Assembly (NCBI GenBank): GCA_024500155.1
Contig: CM044867.1
Location: 25,741,632 to 25,805,631, forward strand
DNA length: 64,000 bases
Direction: 5' to 3'
Origin: Chenopodium formosanum
Taxonomy: Eukaryota > Streptophyta > Magnoliopsida > Caryophyllales > Amaranthaceae
A program made the position numbers and the translations under genes. How positions within the stretch are numbered: position 1 is the first letter of the stretch; each line of letters begins with the position of its first letter. Positions 10,458 to 22,400 of the stretch are shown piece by piece. The notes beneath the pieces are model-generated. The model made no database searches, was not told where the DNA came from, and saw only the letters and a list, made by a program, of their open reading frames with translations.

Positions 10458-13400
10458 CTAGAACAGCCACACCCTTTCAGTTTCTAATGTGGCTCCATTC
10501 ATCCATGTCTGGTGTACATGCATCCAAGTGAATCCTTCGGGCTGAAATTCATGCACAACTTATATCAGCAAGACTGTCAAGCTGAGTCTTTTTTGAATCT
10601 AAGGATTTAGCTGATCAACAATTTTGTGAAATGATACCTTTAAGTTCAGTAAAACTGTTGTCAAACAGCAACGGCACTCCTTACCTAGACACACAATAGC
10701 AAAATTTGTCAAGACAGCAAAAGTTCTGGTTATTTCAACTGTAAGACATAGAGATACTATGATATCACAAACTACATTGAGAGGAAAATGGATTACTCAG
10801 AACCCTTGAATATTCAATATATCAGAGCCCTTGTCCTACTATGGATGGAATATACGATAAAAGAATTCAACATTGGTTCAGAAATTATCTTCCCAAAATC
10901 ATACTCTAGTAATAAAAATTATTGGCATTGAAAACCAAATCCCCTCCAGCAAAGCGAGAAGATAAGTTATCATTGAATCTGATTGGATAAAAGATTTCAA
11001 TCCAAAAAGAATTTTAGTGGAGAGAATTGCATGAAAACCAACTGTGGCATATAATGTTTCTAGCAGATAAAATGTGGTTGATATTTTAAACTGCAAATCT
11101 AGAGACAAGTATGTGACACAATTCAAGGATGATAAAGATTGTAATTCAATGTATTTGGGCCATTGGCAGAGTTGAGTTGCTGAATGTTCCAAGATTTCCA
11201 ATCTCTACAAACTAAAGTGCAAGGCCTGCCTGCAATAGACTTCTGCAATAAGTGCTTGTGAGCTATTAAATGGTTATGAGAACTGCAGATAACCTGTAAA
11301 AGTTCAGTATCGGAAGCTACATCCGAAAGAGCAAATAGAAGTCCTTACTGCTCGATCAGCTCTGAGACAAGGTAGGACCACCAGAAAAGCAAAGAAAATT
11401 GGACAGAGTGATGAATCTTAATCATATTTGAAGAGATCAAATGAAGAAGACAGTAGTTGCAATCTATATATTACAATACACCAAAGCTTCCCCCGGCTAA
11501 CAAGGACCTAAATAACTGAAATAATCAGAATGCAGCAAATGAAATGGTCCTGCTGCTGCTCATTTGAGGATAGTACGACTATGACTCTATAAGCTAGGGA
11601 TCAAATTGAGTCAATTTCAATAAGCTCAAACTCAACTCATGGTCCAATTTGACAGAAGAAAAGCTTTAGTCAAATTGATTCATTGATCTGATGATTTCCC
11701 TAACCTGGTTCAGTGCATAAATTAAATATTAAAACAGCAAAACAATTTGGAGTATTTGTAAACATCAAACTAATAATGTCTTCCTGTACACTCTCCGAGC
11801 GCATTTTCACATGTTAGAGATACACTCAAATTTGAGTCGAGTAGAGTGATTTTGGGTTGAGTTTTGACTGTCAAACTCTGTTAACTCGAGAGTTATCTTG
11901 CCAGGCATGATGCAATCATAAGACAGTAAAGGTAAATTATTAACCTGTCTCTGGTAAATTATCTCCTAGAGTAGTACAAAATAGCAGATTATGCAAACAT
12001 CAACCCTCTAAATTAATGAGTTGATCCTCCCTTTTGGAATAGAACCCCAAAATGACCAGCCTGATCAAGCTCATCAAACCCCATGTTGGTTTGGGATCTT
12101 CCTAAATTTTTGTTTTTCAGCACAAAACGCATCTTAAAGTTCTGAGAAAATGACAACAGAAAAACAGAAATCTTGATTATACTCTGTGCTTGTTTGGCTC
12201 TCAAGGGAATTAAATTCCCATGGGAATTTTTATTTCATGGGAAGTAATTTCCCTCATGTATTTCCTAGGAAATGGCCATAATATGTTTGGTTGGCATCAA
12301 AGGAATCTCCAATTGCCATGAATTTCAATTGACCAAGGGAAAGGTAGGTCACAAATTTCTATTGACCAAGGGGATGTTACGTAAGTAACTTCTCATATTT
12401 TGTGGGAAATCACATTTCCTAGAATTATCTGTTTCCTCCATTTCTTTTATTTAGTGCTAACCAAACAACTACCCAATATTATACTTCCCAGTTCCCATGA
12501 ACTTCAACATCCCCCATTTGCAGTAACCTGGTCAACTTTTACGGCTTGTTCACATTTACTAAACTGAGCTGAACTGAACTGATTGGAGCTGAGCTGAACT
12601 GAATTGAACTGATTGGAACTGAACTGAACTGAACTAAGCTAAAATGAATATTTTATGAGAGAGGGAAATTAAGAGCTGAACTGAACTGATTGGAGCTGAA
12701 GTGAACTGAACTGAAATTAAGTAAATGTGAACAGGCCCTTATAGTATTTTACTAATTTGTTTTACTTTTTTCCTTTTTATTTTTTTATTTTTTTTTTATT
12801 TCCTCTCCTCTTTTCTCTCTTCTCTCGTATGTTTTCATGTGTTATTCATCAAATCAGGCCGTACGGAAAAGATATAGCTATGGAAATGATTTCTGCTGTA
12901 CAACCTAATCCATAATAGTTATTTTTTACATCTCACAGAATCCTAACTGCAGTTTAATTGTGGTTTATGATAAGGAAGGTTCGTTAAGCAAAAACAATTA
13001 GCACTCATCAATCCCTATAAGCACGACAAAAAAAAAAAAAAAAAAAAAAAGAAGAAGAAGAGAGATTTATCACCTGATAATTCCCACTTGTCAAATTTCA
13101 CAAGCCAAGTATCAGAACCAATCTGAGCAGAAGAAACTCGATCAACCCACACCGTAAATCTGCGACCTTGCATATGTCCATAAGACTTCTCCAGTGCATC
13201 TAAGCAGTCATAGAGAGGTTTTTCTACTCCAGAAGCATGGACAAAGACCCCTGATGAATGCTGGTTGTCAAATAACAAAAAGAAACACAAGTGGCTTTAG
13301 CATCTCAACCAAAACTATACAACATGAAAATTTTCTCAGCCTTTTAGTTATAATTGCAAAGTTGAGACCAATATGTCCTTGTATGTATGTGTTTTAGGAT

Positions 13401-14871
13401 AACAAACTTCATGTCTAGAGGAAATACTAATTATGCAGTGCTATGATGAGGAATAAGGCTTTGATTGATTGATTGATATGATGAGGAATTCAGAATCACA
13501 CGTACAAACTTTGACTTCAAATTCTGAATAAATTTCTCAGACTTATCAACTTCTCCACGTTGCCATTTCTCACAAGCCAGATACATATTAACAACTTCAA
13601 ATCCCGGATTAATATATTGCTCTGAGTATTCCAAAGAGTCCATTTTATCCCTTGGTGATATACAAGGCCCTAGATCAAAATGACCAATGGCTTGTATGAT
13701 ACCAGCAGCACATCTTTCAGAGGAATGAAGTATATTTTGGTTGTCTTTCACGTTTAATGCATGCCATTGCAATAACTCTTCCTGTGCATTACTGACCTGC
13801 ATTTGAACAGATGAGAGATGCTTGGTAACTGAAAAACCAATTTCAACTAAAATGAAAGAATACACACAGGAAAACAAATGAAGTTTTGGATATACTGAAG
13901 TACTAACCATGACACCATAAACTCCTGAAACAGTGAACAGTTCGGCATCATTTCCTGAATCACCACATACAAGAGTGTTCCTAGGAGTTTTACCATCCAA
14001 TTTCTTCATCAGGTATGTGAGAGCCTGTCCTTTGCCAGCTCTTCTTGGTAACACATCCAGAGCAACCCCGCCACTATAGATAATTTTGATGTCTAACTGA
14101 GAAATAGCATATTTCCAGAGCAAGAATGTTCAAATAGAAGGGTATAACTTCTCTAAAGCATCAGGGTTTCAAAGGATACCAGAAAAAAAAAAACATTTAG
14201 AGTTTTACCCCTCTTTCTACTAGGCGTGCCTCAAGAACCTCAATCACTTTGGACGCCTTGGCCTTGTCCACGAAGAAGCTAACCTTGTGAGGCCGCTGTT
14301 CAGTTTTAGACTGCAATCAACATTTGAATTTAGGCTCTACGAACATCTACTGATCCTTTGAATTCTATAAGCGCGTATATTACATTGTTTTGGAATATTT
14401 GCAAATAGCTTTAAGGGAGACCTGAAGCACAAGTTCAGAAAACTTAGCAGTTTCTTCTGTCACAATCTTTCGATCCCACTTGTAATTAAGGGATTGTTCC
14501 CAATCAACATCAGGCACGAAAGAATCCCCATAAGCAATCTCAGTTCCCACAGACATAACAGTTATATCTGGAGTTAGCAAGGGTTTTTCATTCCTCAACT
14601 CTTTGTAGCTAATAGGTGATCGTCCTGTAGAAAAAACCAGTAGGGAATCATGGCGAAAATATGCTTCCCACAGTGCATTGAACCTTAAGAGAGCATTATT
14701 CTCGGAATCATCATGATCAACCTGTGTATACCACCACCTCGGATGAACAAAACAACAAGATATTGAAACCAAAAGCGGACTAGTTTTAAGAGGGAAAAAA
14801 AAAACCAGTACCATTGTGTAGTCAAGATCTGAAACTAACATAACGCGTGCTGCATTGTCTAGTCGATCCAT
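10458..14871 (-). CDS. SPP: Sucrose-phosphatase (sucrose-6-phosphate phosphohydrolase)
   Basis: It hydrolyses sucrose 6-phosphate to sucrose in the cytosol, the last step of sucrose synthesis after sucrose-phosphate synthase. Eight coding exons join in frame to 419 aa, the usual family length: 14871-14812, 14721-14422, 14310-14209, 14096-13908, 13796-13506, 13260-13074, 10684-10638 and 10541-10458, all with GT-AG introns. HAD motifs are present: DLDYT (nucleophile D15, D17), STGR near 51-54, AGKG (K176) and GDSGND (about 199-204). The plant SPP C-terminal domain follows from about residue 240, with TVWVDRV, WLVKFDKWE, CCLTTVLL and WMHVHQTW. The start MDRL matches family N-termini; an upstream in-frame ATG is less likely. 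Exon 6 must use the acceptor at 13261/13262, because a second AG 10 nt downstream breaks the frame. The catalytic motif has Tyr where His is common. Confidence 0.92.
12186..12473. mobile_element. MITE in the sucrose-phosphatase intron
   Basis: The left end (gtgcttgtttggctctcaag) is mirrored at the right (tgctaaccaaacaactac). The interior repeats imperfect palindromes of gggaattt/aaattccc. It is about 290 bp and non-coding. The terminal gtttggtt-type sequence is common among plant MITEs. A clear TSD was not found. Confidence 0.5.
12539..12738. mobile_element. MITE with 'gaactgaactgattgg' subrepeats
   Basis: Inverted ends ggcttgttcacatttact and agtaaatgtgaacaggccc bound a 200-bp interior made of ctgaactgaa-type pentamer repeats. 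The gggcctgttc termini resemble hAT-type MITEs. A TSD was not resolved. Confidence 0.6.
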
Positions 14872-15620
14872 AGTATCATGCCCCGTATAATTACAACTTA
14901 TTAACAAGTCTGTCTCTGCTCAGAAGTCAGAAATTCAGAATACATGATCATATTAGCATTAACATGAACCCGATTTTACATTTTTTGTATTGGAATTATC
15001 TGATTTCAAACCCTCCGTGCAAAACTATTCTTCAATATCATATTTTCTCCGAGTTTTGAAACAAAATAACTAATTTCTACATTCATCAAGGATCAATTAA
15101 GTCAATTTTTTTTAGCATGTCAGTACCCCCAACACACTATAATTGATCAAATTTGACATTTTGCATATTTATAGGGCTAGGTGACCAAAACTTAGCTGTA
15201 TAATAACGGATTTTCGCTTATCATATCATATAATTAACTATCATTTTTCGAACTGACAATAAAAGCATCTAACATTTTCAATTGATTCAAATTGGATTAG
15301 CTCAATTCTATCACAGAAATACATAAACAAACTGTCAAACTCATCCAATGGGAATCAAGGATCATTGCCAAAGACAAAAATAATAAAATAGTGGGTAATT
15401 CTCACCCCCCAGAAAATAGATTTAAACTGGGAAAAAAAGATGAAGAAAAAAAAATGCAATTTCATCAAGATTGATTTATCATCAAGTAGATAAAAACTCA
15501 GTAAATTAAAAAAGAAAAAAGTTGCAATATTTCGGATTGAAGCCAAAGTACCAGCAGAATAACAGATTTACCCGTTTTATGAGAAGCTTGAATCTCTCTG
15601 TCTTCAGAGTAAAAAGCCAA
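14872..15620 (-). promoter_or_regulatory. 5' leader of sucrose-phosphatase with a probable 5'-UTR intron
   Basis: On the minus strand a good donor (acgg|gtaaatctg, exon end 15572) and an acceptor (gagcag|agacag, exon start 14915) would remove about 656 bp, leaving a short leader before ATG 14871. Exon sequence around 15572-15620 has a plausible gagagattcaagctt leader. The promoter should lie above about 15620. This is inferred from splice signals only. Confidence 0.4.
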
Positions 15621-15802
15621 AAAAATTTCTCAAGCGTGACAATAACAAAAGGATTCCTAATTATTATGTATGGGAAATTTCCGATTGCAAATATTTTTAA
15701 TTTGAAACTAGCGTATGCGTTGCACTGGCTGCTACTTTAATTAGACCTTGTGATTATCAATTAAGACAATTATATACATTTATTTTCATGTTTACAAAAT
15801 AA

Positions 15803-15890
15803 TTTATGATTGGCTTAGATGGTTAAGTAATTGTTTTTACAAAAGGTTCGGTGTTCAAATCCTCTTATCATCAATTTTTTTATATGAAGC
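15803..15890 (+). mobile_element. tRNA-derived SINE relic
   Basis: An A-box-like ttggcttagatggttaagta and a B-box-like gtgttcaaatcct are spaced as in tRNA-derived SINE heads, followed by a T-rich tail. It is short and without a clear TSD. Confidence 0.45.
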
Positions 15891-16282
15891 AAAACAGAGT
15901 GAGTAAATTACTACCTCAAAAAGGGCCCTTTGTGAATTACTACCCTAAAACTAAAAACAATTGTAGTTCTACATCTAAAACTATTTTTATTTACTTTTTC
16001 CCTAATCAACCTACTTAACCTCTTAATGACATCATTATTTGTCTAAACTGCAAATAGTAACTTAACCTTAACTAATTAGATAAACTTTGCGCTACCTCCC
16101 AACCACCATTGCACAACCTCCGACGACCCCCCTTATCATCTCCAACAACTCCCCCATCATGAAACCCACCTCCCGCGGTCAATCCCCACCACAAATCCAC
16201 CCCTCCCGTACCCTCCCGCTGCTGCTGGAGATGTTAAAGGGGGGTTGCTGGAGGTGGTGGGTAGGTCGTGCAAGAGCTTAAT
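15891..16282. other. Gene-free stretch with a GC-rich imperfect inverted repeat
   Basis: ctacctcccaaccaccattg (16093-16112) is partly mirrored by ggaggtggtgggtaggtcg (16250-16268). The interior is C-rich then G-rich, as in fold-back elements. A short ORF across it is an artefact of this composition. Confidence 0.4.
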
Positions 16283-16412
16283 TCATTAATTAAGGTATAG
16301 GTGGGAATGGTAAGGGAATCTCCACCCCAAAAGTGCCTCTAGTGGGGTTTGATCCCACAACCTCAAGGTTGGAAAATGCAAACCTTACCACTAGACCAAT
16401 CTTTAATTGGTA
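16283..16412 (-). mobile_element. tRNA-derived SINE, minus strand
   Basis: On the minus strand the head reads gattggtctagtggtaaggt (A-box) and later gttgtgggatcaaacccc (B-box region), then the body ggggtggagattcccttacc. This body wording is shared with the SINE at 8542-8755 (agggattcccttaccc), so the two may belong to one family. The tail is weak. Confidence 0.6.
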
Positions 16413-17999
16413 ATTGATATTTCATGATAAACAAAAAAACACACAAAAAAAAAAAAAAAAAAAATTAGTTTTATAGCATTTCTGTAAATAAATCAGCAAA
16501 ATATGTCAATCAGCATGACATTTTTTGTAAATAAATCAACATTTGTAGGACTCGTATTTAATAAATTTGTTGACTTATTTGCATAAATGCCGCTGGATTT
16601 TTTATTTATTTTTATTTTTTTTTATTTTATCATGAAGATCAAGTTGTATTTTTCTCGTATACTATATTTTTTTTCTAATAACACTAGACTAGTAATCCAG
16701 GTAGAGGTGAAGAACGTCCAGACCGAGTAAGGCCAAGCGAACGCGGACAATGAGTTATACACCGAGTGAATTACCTGGCTAAGTTGGGTTGTCTATTCGA
16801 TGTTTACAAAGTTTTATTTCTCTCTAAATTAATCGTCACATTTTTTTTTAAAATTTTAATAGGGTTTGGTGACTTCATTTAATAAAAGTCATTCGACATT
16901 TAGCTTATGTTCTCTTTATTTTATTTTCATTGAATTTAAATACTTTTGTTGAATTGAAATTATATTTACTTAATTACTAAAATAAATTAATTTTACTAAT
17001 TTTTACTAATTCGTTTCTCTTTACTTTAAAAAAATAATGTTTAGTAAAAATAATTTTAACCCAGAAAAAATCTAAAGCTTTGTAGAATTAACTTAATAGC
17101 AAATCTATAAAAATAGTCTACAAAAATAATTATTCCCAAAATATCCTCTTTAATAGGTTCATAAATTCAAACTAAATAGATATTTCTCTTATCTAAGTTT
17201 GCTTCCGATCCAGACCTGAATCTTAAATAATTTTATGAAAGTCACTATAAAAACAGTGACAAACCTATCATTTTATCAGTAGTTCAAATTAAGTCAAAAT
17301 TATATACATTGTATTATAATTAATTATAATATAAATTAACAAATTACATTAAACTATGTATATAATATTGAAACATATAATTATGAGTATTATTAGATTA
17401 ATCATAAATTTATATCATATCATTGGTGAGATTGCCGTTATTTTTAACATGACTTTGTATGTAATTAGAGAATTAAACAATTTTTTTTTTCTATTAATTG
17501 ATTTCAGCAAAAAGATTCTTACATCCAATATGCACGTACATTGCAAATTGAATATAAAAAAAAGCTGAACAATCGAAAAATGTCCAGACGTCAGCTACAT
17601 TAGGTATATTATTGTATATATTTTGTCTTTCTAAAATTAAACATAATTTGTTGTTTTATTTAGCTAAGATATGAGACAACGAGGAATTATTGCCGAAATT
17701 GGCTCGAGTAGAAAAATAGTCCTACCAAAGAAACCTCTTAGTGTCTTCTACCTTTTTCATGTTTCACTACTTAATTTTCTTATTAATCTGTTATTATAAT
17801 TTAATTTGATTTTTTTCAAATATAATTTAATTTGTTATATGGATAAAAATTGTAAATGCAAAAGTGTAATTGTCGTGAGTCTCATTTTTATACTATTAAA
17901 GTCTCATATGATTTTCTCTACTTGTTTTTTTACTAAAATTATATTTTGTTTAACGTTAACTTCAAAACCTTACCCGATCAAATGTTATTGTTAAAAAAA
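16413..17999. other. Intergenic, AT-rich
   Basis: No gene is recognised. It contains a poly-A run (16447-16463), an island of higher GC (16695-16787) closed by ccaggta/tacctgg, and copy 1 of a direct repeat (about 17240-17450). Confidence 0.5.
17240..17450 (+). repeat. Direct repeat pair, copy 1
   Basis: The block tatacattgtattataatta ... attagattaatcataaattt recurs at 18805-18995 with roughly 80-85% identity by eye. The MULE-type fold-back lies between the copies. The nature of the repeat is unknown; a small decayed transposon present twice is likely. Confidence 0.6.
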
Positions 18000-18548
18000 G
18001 GTAAAATTGATATAAACCACCTTTTATGTCCAACTTTTTTGAAAAAACCACCTTTTATGTGTTTTTTTTTAAGTAAACCACCTTTTAAGTACCTAAATTT
18101 TTAATTGCACCACCCCTATTTCAAAATATGACGAAAAAATTAACTAAGACGTCAAAGGGGCCTACAACGTGACTTTCGCTCCCAAATCATGTATTTTTTT
18201 CACCTCCAAAAATATTTGACCCTTCCCTTTATATATATGCATAACAAAATTGAATAAAGTTCTAAAAAAACCAAACCTAATTTTGCTAGAAAAATTAAAT
18301 TGTAGTATTTGTTTATTCTCAAAACCTAAATTGAGGTAATTGAAGTGGATGGTTGAGATGGAAGGGAAGGTTTTGCTATGGTTAATGATTTGGAAGTGGA
18401 TGGTTGAGATGCAATTTGTTAGATTTGAAATAGGGGTGGTGCAATAATTAATTTAGGTACTTAAAAGGTGGTTTAGTTAAAAAAAAAACTTAAAAGGTGG
18501 TTTTTTCAAAAAAGTTCGACAAAAAAGGTGGTTTATACCAATTTTACC
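18000..18548. mobile_element. MULE-type fold-back MITE with 9-bp TSD
   Basis: Terminal inverted repeats of about 130 bp start ggtaaaattgatataaacca and end tggtttataccaattttacc, and contain several copies of accaccttttatgt. A perfect 9-bp duplication, ttaaaaaaa, flanks it (17991-17999 and 18549-18557). Long TIRs plus a 9-bp TSD indicate the Mutator superfamily, with the caveat that the TSD is low-complexity. There is no coding capacity. Confidence 0.75.
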
Positions 18549-18804
18549 TTAAAAAAATTACATACTAATCGAGATATTTTTCGACACACAAAAAGAGACA
18601 TTTACATTACTTTTTTGCCAATTTCGAGCTTAATTTGAACTCATAAAGAGCCAAAATGATTCCCAAACTTACCCGAGCAATATTTATGACGAAAATATAG
18701 AAAACAAAATATTATTTTTATTAATTAAAATAAATGATTAAAATAAATCAATTCAATCATATTATGACACGTGTCATGATTTAATCCTAATGAATAAAGG
18801 AGTA

Positions 18805-18995
18805 AACGACACGACAGTGATGAATCTACCATTTTATATAAGTGGAATCAAATTAAATCAAAATTAAATACATTGTATTATAATTAATTATAAATTAACA
18901 AATTATATGAAACTACATATATATTATGGAGACATATAATTATATGTATTAATAGATTAATCATAAATTTATATCACTTTTCTTATCATATCACT
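18805..18995 (+). repeat. Direct repeat pair, copy 2
   Basis: This is the second copy of the AT-rich block at 17240-17450, sharing acattgtattataattaatt and gattaatcataaatttatat. The surrounding 18558-19409 has no recognisable gene. Confidence 0.6.
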
Positions 18996-19409
18996 AATAA
19001 ATAAAACCGTTCTCGCAGTTAGACCACGTGATAGTGACACTTAGCATTCCAGAATTTCACCAAATGTCAAGCCGCGACAAATAGATATTATTGTGATACA
19101 CAACATGATGCTAAGTATAAGAATTTTAGATAGATTTTTTAAGATAAAAATGTTATATAGAGTTTTATTATCGAAATACTTCTAATATTCATAAATACAA
19201 AATTAATCATAACTTTTAATAACTATCCTATAACTCGGTTTTATTTTCATCATAAAATTTATTTTTTTTAAAAAAAAATTGAAAATAAGATCCATTTATA
19301 ATATTATCCATTTATAATATTTAATTAATTAAAAAATCAAAAATCAGGAAAAAAAATTAAGTTTAATAAAATTACTTTCAGTTTAGTAAAAAAATAAAAA
19401 AAAAATTGG

Positions 19410-19489
19410 ATCGATAAAAAAAAATGGAGAAAGATTACACATTTGATTTTCAATTCAGAAACTAGTAGAAAAGAAGCTATGGCTGAAGC
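19410..19489 (+). mobile_element. L1-type LINE, fragment 1: 5' UTR end and start of ORF1
   Basis: ATG at 19479-19481 begins MAEA. The frame continues across the hAT insertion at 23818 as HETELEKANEEQRKG. The 5' end of the LINE is not defined. Confidence 0.55.
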
Positions 19490-22400
19490 TAGGGGTGCTT
19501 ATCGAGCGAGTCGATCACGAGTTAGGGGGTGCTCGACTCGTGATCGCAAACTGAAACTCGTGCTCGACTCGTGATCGTGACTCGTTAAGCTCGTTAAGTT
19601 GGTGCTCGACTCGTGATCGAAAACATTTTTTTTAGCTCGACTCGAGCTCGAAAATGCTCGTTACTCGTTAAGGTGCAATGGCTCGAATCAGCTCATTAAC
19701 TCAAAACTCGATTGCTTGGGTCGTAACTCGCTAAGCTCGATAACTCAGCTCGTTTAAGTTAATTTTTTTGTTTTTTTTTATTTATTATTGTAACTTGACT
19801 ATTTAATATTGTCAAGATGTCAACTATTTTAACATTGCTTATTTTTACATATATAATTTTTTTAAAACTACCAAGTACCAAATAAAATCTAACAGCTCAA
19901 AAAAAAAAAAAAAAAATTCCAACATAAAAAATGTATAACATTCTTACACAACAAACAATTAGAACATCAAACTACAATTATTAAAATTTATCACATAACC
20001 AAAGAAAATGAATACAGGGAATCTTTCTTGTCTCCAATTTGTCTTTGGTTGGAAATTCTTCCTTCAATCTTCTCCAATATCCTACAAAAAAATAATTTAT
20101 TTCAAATACAAATTAATAAATAATAAACTTACATAAACTATAAATAATAAACTTACATACAAGATGTCAAAACTTATATATTAAGACCAATACCTCATAC
20201 TTAGGAAATTGGAAGAATGATTTCTTTTGGTTCTTCTTCTCCATTGTTATTCTACAATCAAAATAATAGTATTCAGTTGAAATAATAGTATAAAAAAATT
20301 ATAAAATATAAAAAAGTTTACATTCTTAAAAAATAACTATAAATTGTACTTACTTTGTTTTTTCTTTTCACTCCATGAAGGGCTCGGCACCAATCTCCGG
20401 AACAAAGCAACATTTGCACGGTTTCCGGAGTAAGTGAAGATCTATAAGGATCAATAACACGACTCCCTGCACTAAATGTAGCTTCCGATGCTACAGTAGT
20501 TATGGGAACCGCTAAGATATCAACGGCTAATCTAGAAAGCACATGATACTTCATTGATTTTTCTTTCCACCATTCCACAGGATCAAACTTTTCATTTCCA
20601 TCAGTCATTAAATATCCCTCCTCAAGATATTCATCAACTTCTGATTTCTTGAATGAAGTAGCAGCTTGTGTGCTTCTCACAGCTTGCAAAAGTTGATACA
20701 AAGCTGATTCACCTCTTCCAACTTGTGTACTACTATTTCCAGCAATAGATTCACCACTTTGCTCCACATTAGGAGGGAAATACAAAGTAGCATACTCATC
20801 ATAAAGTTCATGCAAAACTTCCTTAACCTTAACCAAGTTATCACGAACTTCTTGTGGAGGAAACAATTTAGGAAATGTAATTTCTACGGCTTGCATTTTC
20901 AAACGAGGATCCAACACGGATCCTATTGCCATTAGCAAATTACATTCACCCCAATACTTATCAAATCTTTCTTTCATGTTTGTTACCATGTCTCTAATAA
21001 AATCATTATGAGAATTTGAAGATTCATCTAATAACACTTTAAACCTATAAACCTCACCAAGAAACAAATTGGATGTTGGATATTCTGACCCAGATATATT
21101 ATTCGTAGCATCATTGAACACTTTTAAAAATTCAAGCAATTTCTCAATTTTCACCCAATCATCAACACTAGGACAATAAACATATTCTCTATCCTCCAAA
21201 GCAAGTCTAAAAAATACCTCTTTGAATTTGATGGCACAAGCAAGCATTTCATAAGTTGAGTTCCATCTTGTCTTACATTCAAGAACTAATCTTCTGTGGG
21301 AGGTTGAATTGTTGAACAAGCTCGGTAAACTTTTGTAACCGTTGCTCACTACCACGAAGATAGTCAACAGTGTCATGAATATTCTTGACAATTGTTTTCA
21401 CTTTCTTTAATCCATGTTGAACCATAATGTTCAAAATGTGAGCATAACAACAAACATGAAACAATTTGCCTCCACAAATTAACCTCTTAGTCGATGAAAA
21501 CGTATCCTTTAATATCTCTATGCAAGAGTCATTTGCCGTTGCATTGTCCACGGAAATTGTGAAAATCTAAGAAAGGATACAAATATAACAATTAGAATCA
21601 TGTATTAAAAAAACTAACATAAATTTATTACATAATTAAAGAGTGAAACACTTACTTTATTTTCAATTTCCCACTCCTTTAAACACTTGAAGATACAATT
21701 TGCTATGTCTCTACCTTTTCGAGGAGGGGGAATATGAACAAAGCTTATTATTCGCTTTTGAAGTTTCCAATGACGATCAACAAAGTGAGCAGTAATAACC
21801 ATGTACTCAATTCTTTGGGGCCTTGAACGCCACAAATCAGTAGTCAAAGAAATCCTATCAATACTCTTTAACAACTCTTTTAGCTTCTTTTTTTCCACAT
21901 CATAAGTTTTAAAAGCATCACTTCTAATAGTATGATGAGACACATTTTTCCATTGTGGAATTCCTCTTTTCAACATCAAATTAAAACCTTCCTCCTCAAC
22001 AACTGAAAAAGGTTTTTCATGCATGACAATCAAATATGCAATACCCTCCCTCATCTTTAGCATGTCAAATTTACCATCATGTAATGCACTAACAAAAGTA
22101 GAATTTGGTGTTCCGGCACTAGAATCAGATGGTAAAAAATTCAGTTTTGATTGTTTCCGCAAATTACCCTGTCTTGTTGCACATTTTTTACAGTGACGAC
22201 TATAATGAGTAGTACTACTAGACTTAAGAACTTTAAGTTTTTCAAGACAATGTGTACATTTTACAAACCATTGTTGATTAATTAATATAGGTTCGGTAAG
22301 TTCTTTCCAAACCTCAGATTGTCGTGCTCTCTTAAAAGGGCCAGTAGGAGGAACCGGATCCCGAATAGTTTCATTAGTGTTTGTTGGTGCGGGAATTTCC

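Larger units (their letters stand above)
10685..13073 (-). other. Intron 6 of sucrose-phosphatase, 2.4 kb
   Basis: The donor is tcag|gtgataaat on the minus strand at 13073 and the acceptor is tctag|gtaagg at 10685. It splits a codon after its first base (phase 1) and is by far the largest intron of the gene. It holds two MITE-like insertions and a 3' homopolymer-rich region. The rest shows no ORF with a known family. Confidence 0.8.

Noticed and set aside
10899..11201. 100-codon minus-strand ORF
   Set aside because: Lies inside the large sucrose-phosphatase intron; no recognised family and flanking exons splice across it.
20723..20935. Plus-strand ORF inside the hAT transposase
   Set aside because: Shadow frame of the minus-strand transposase exon.
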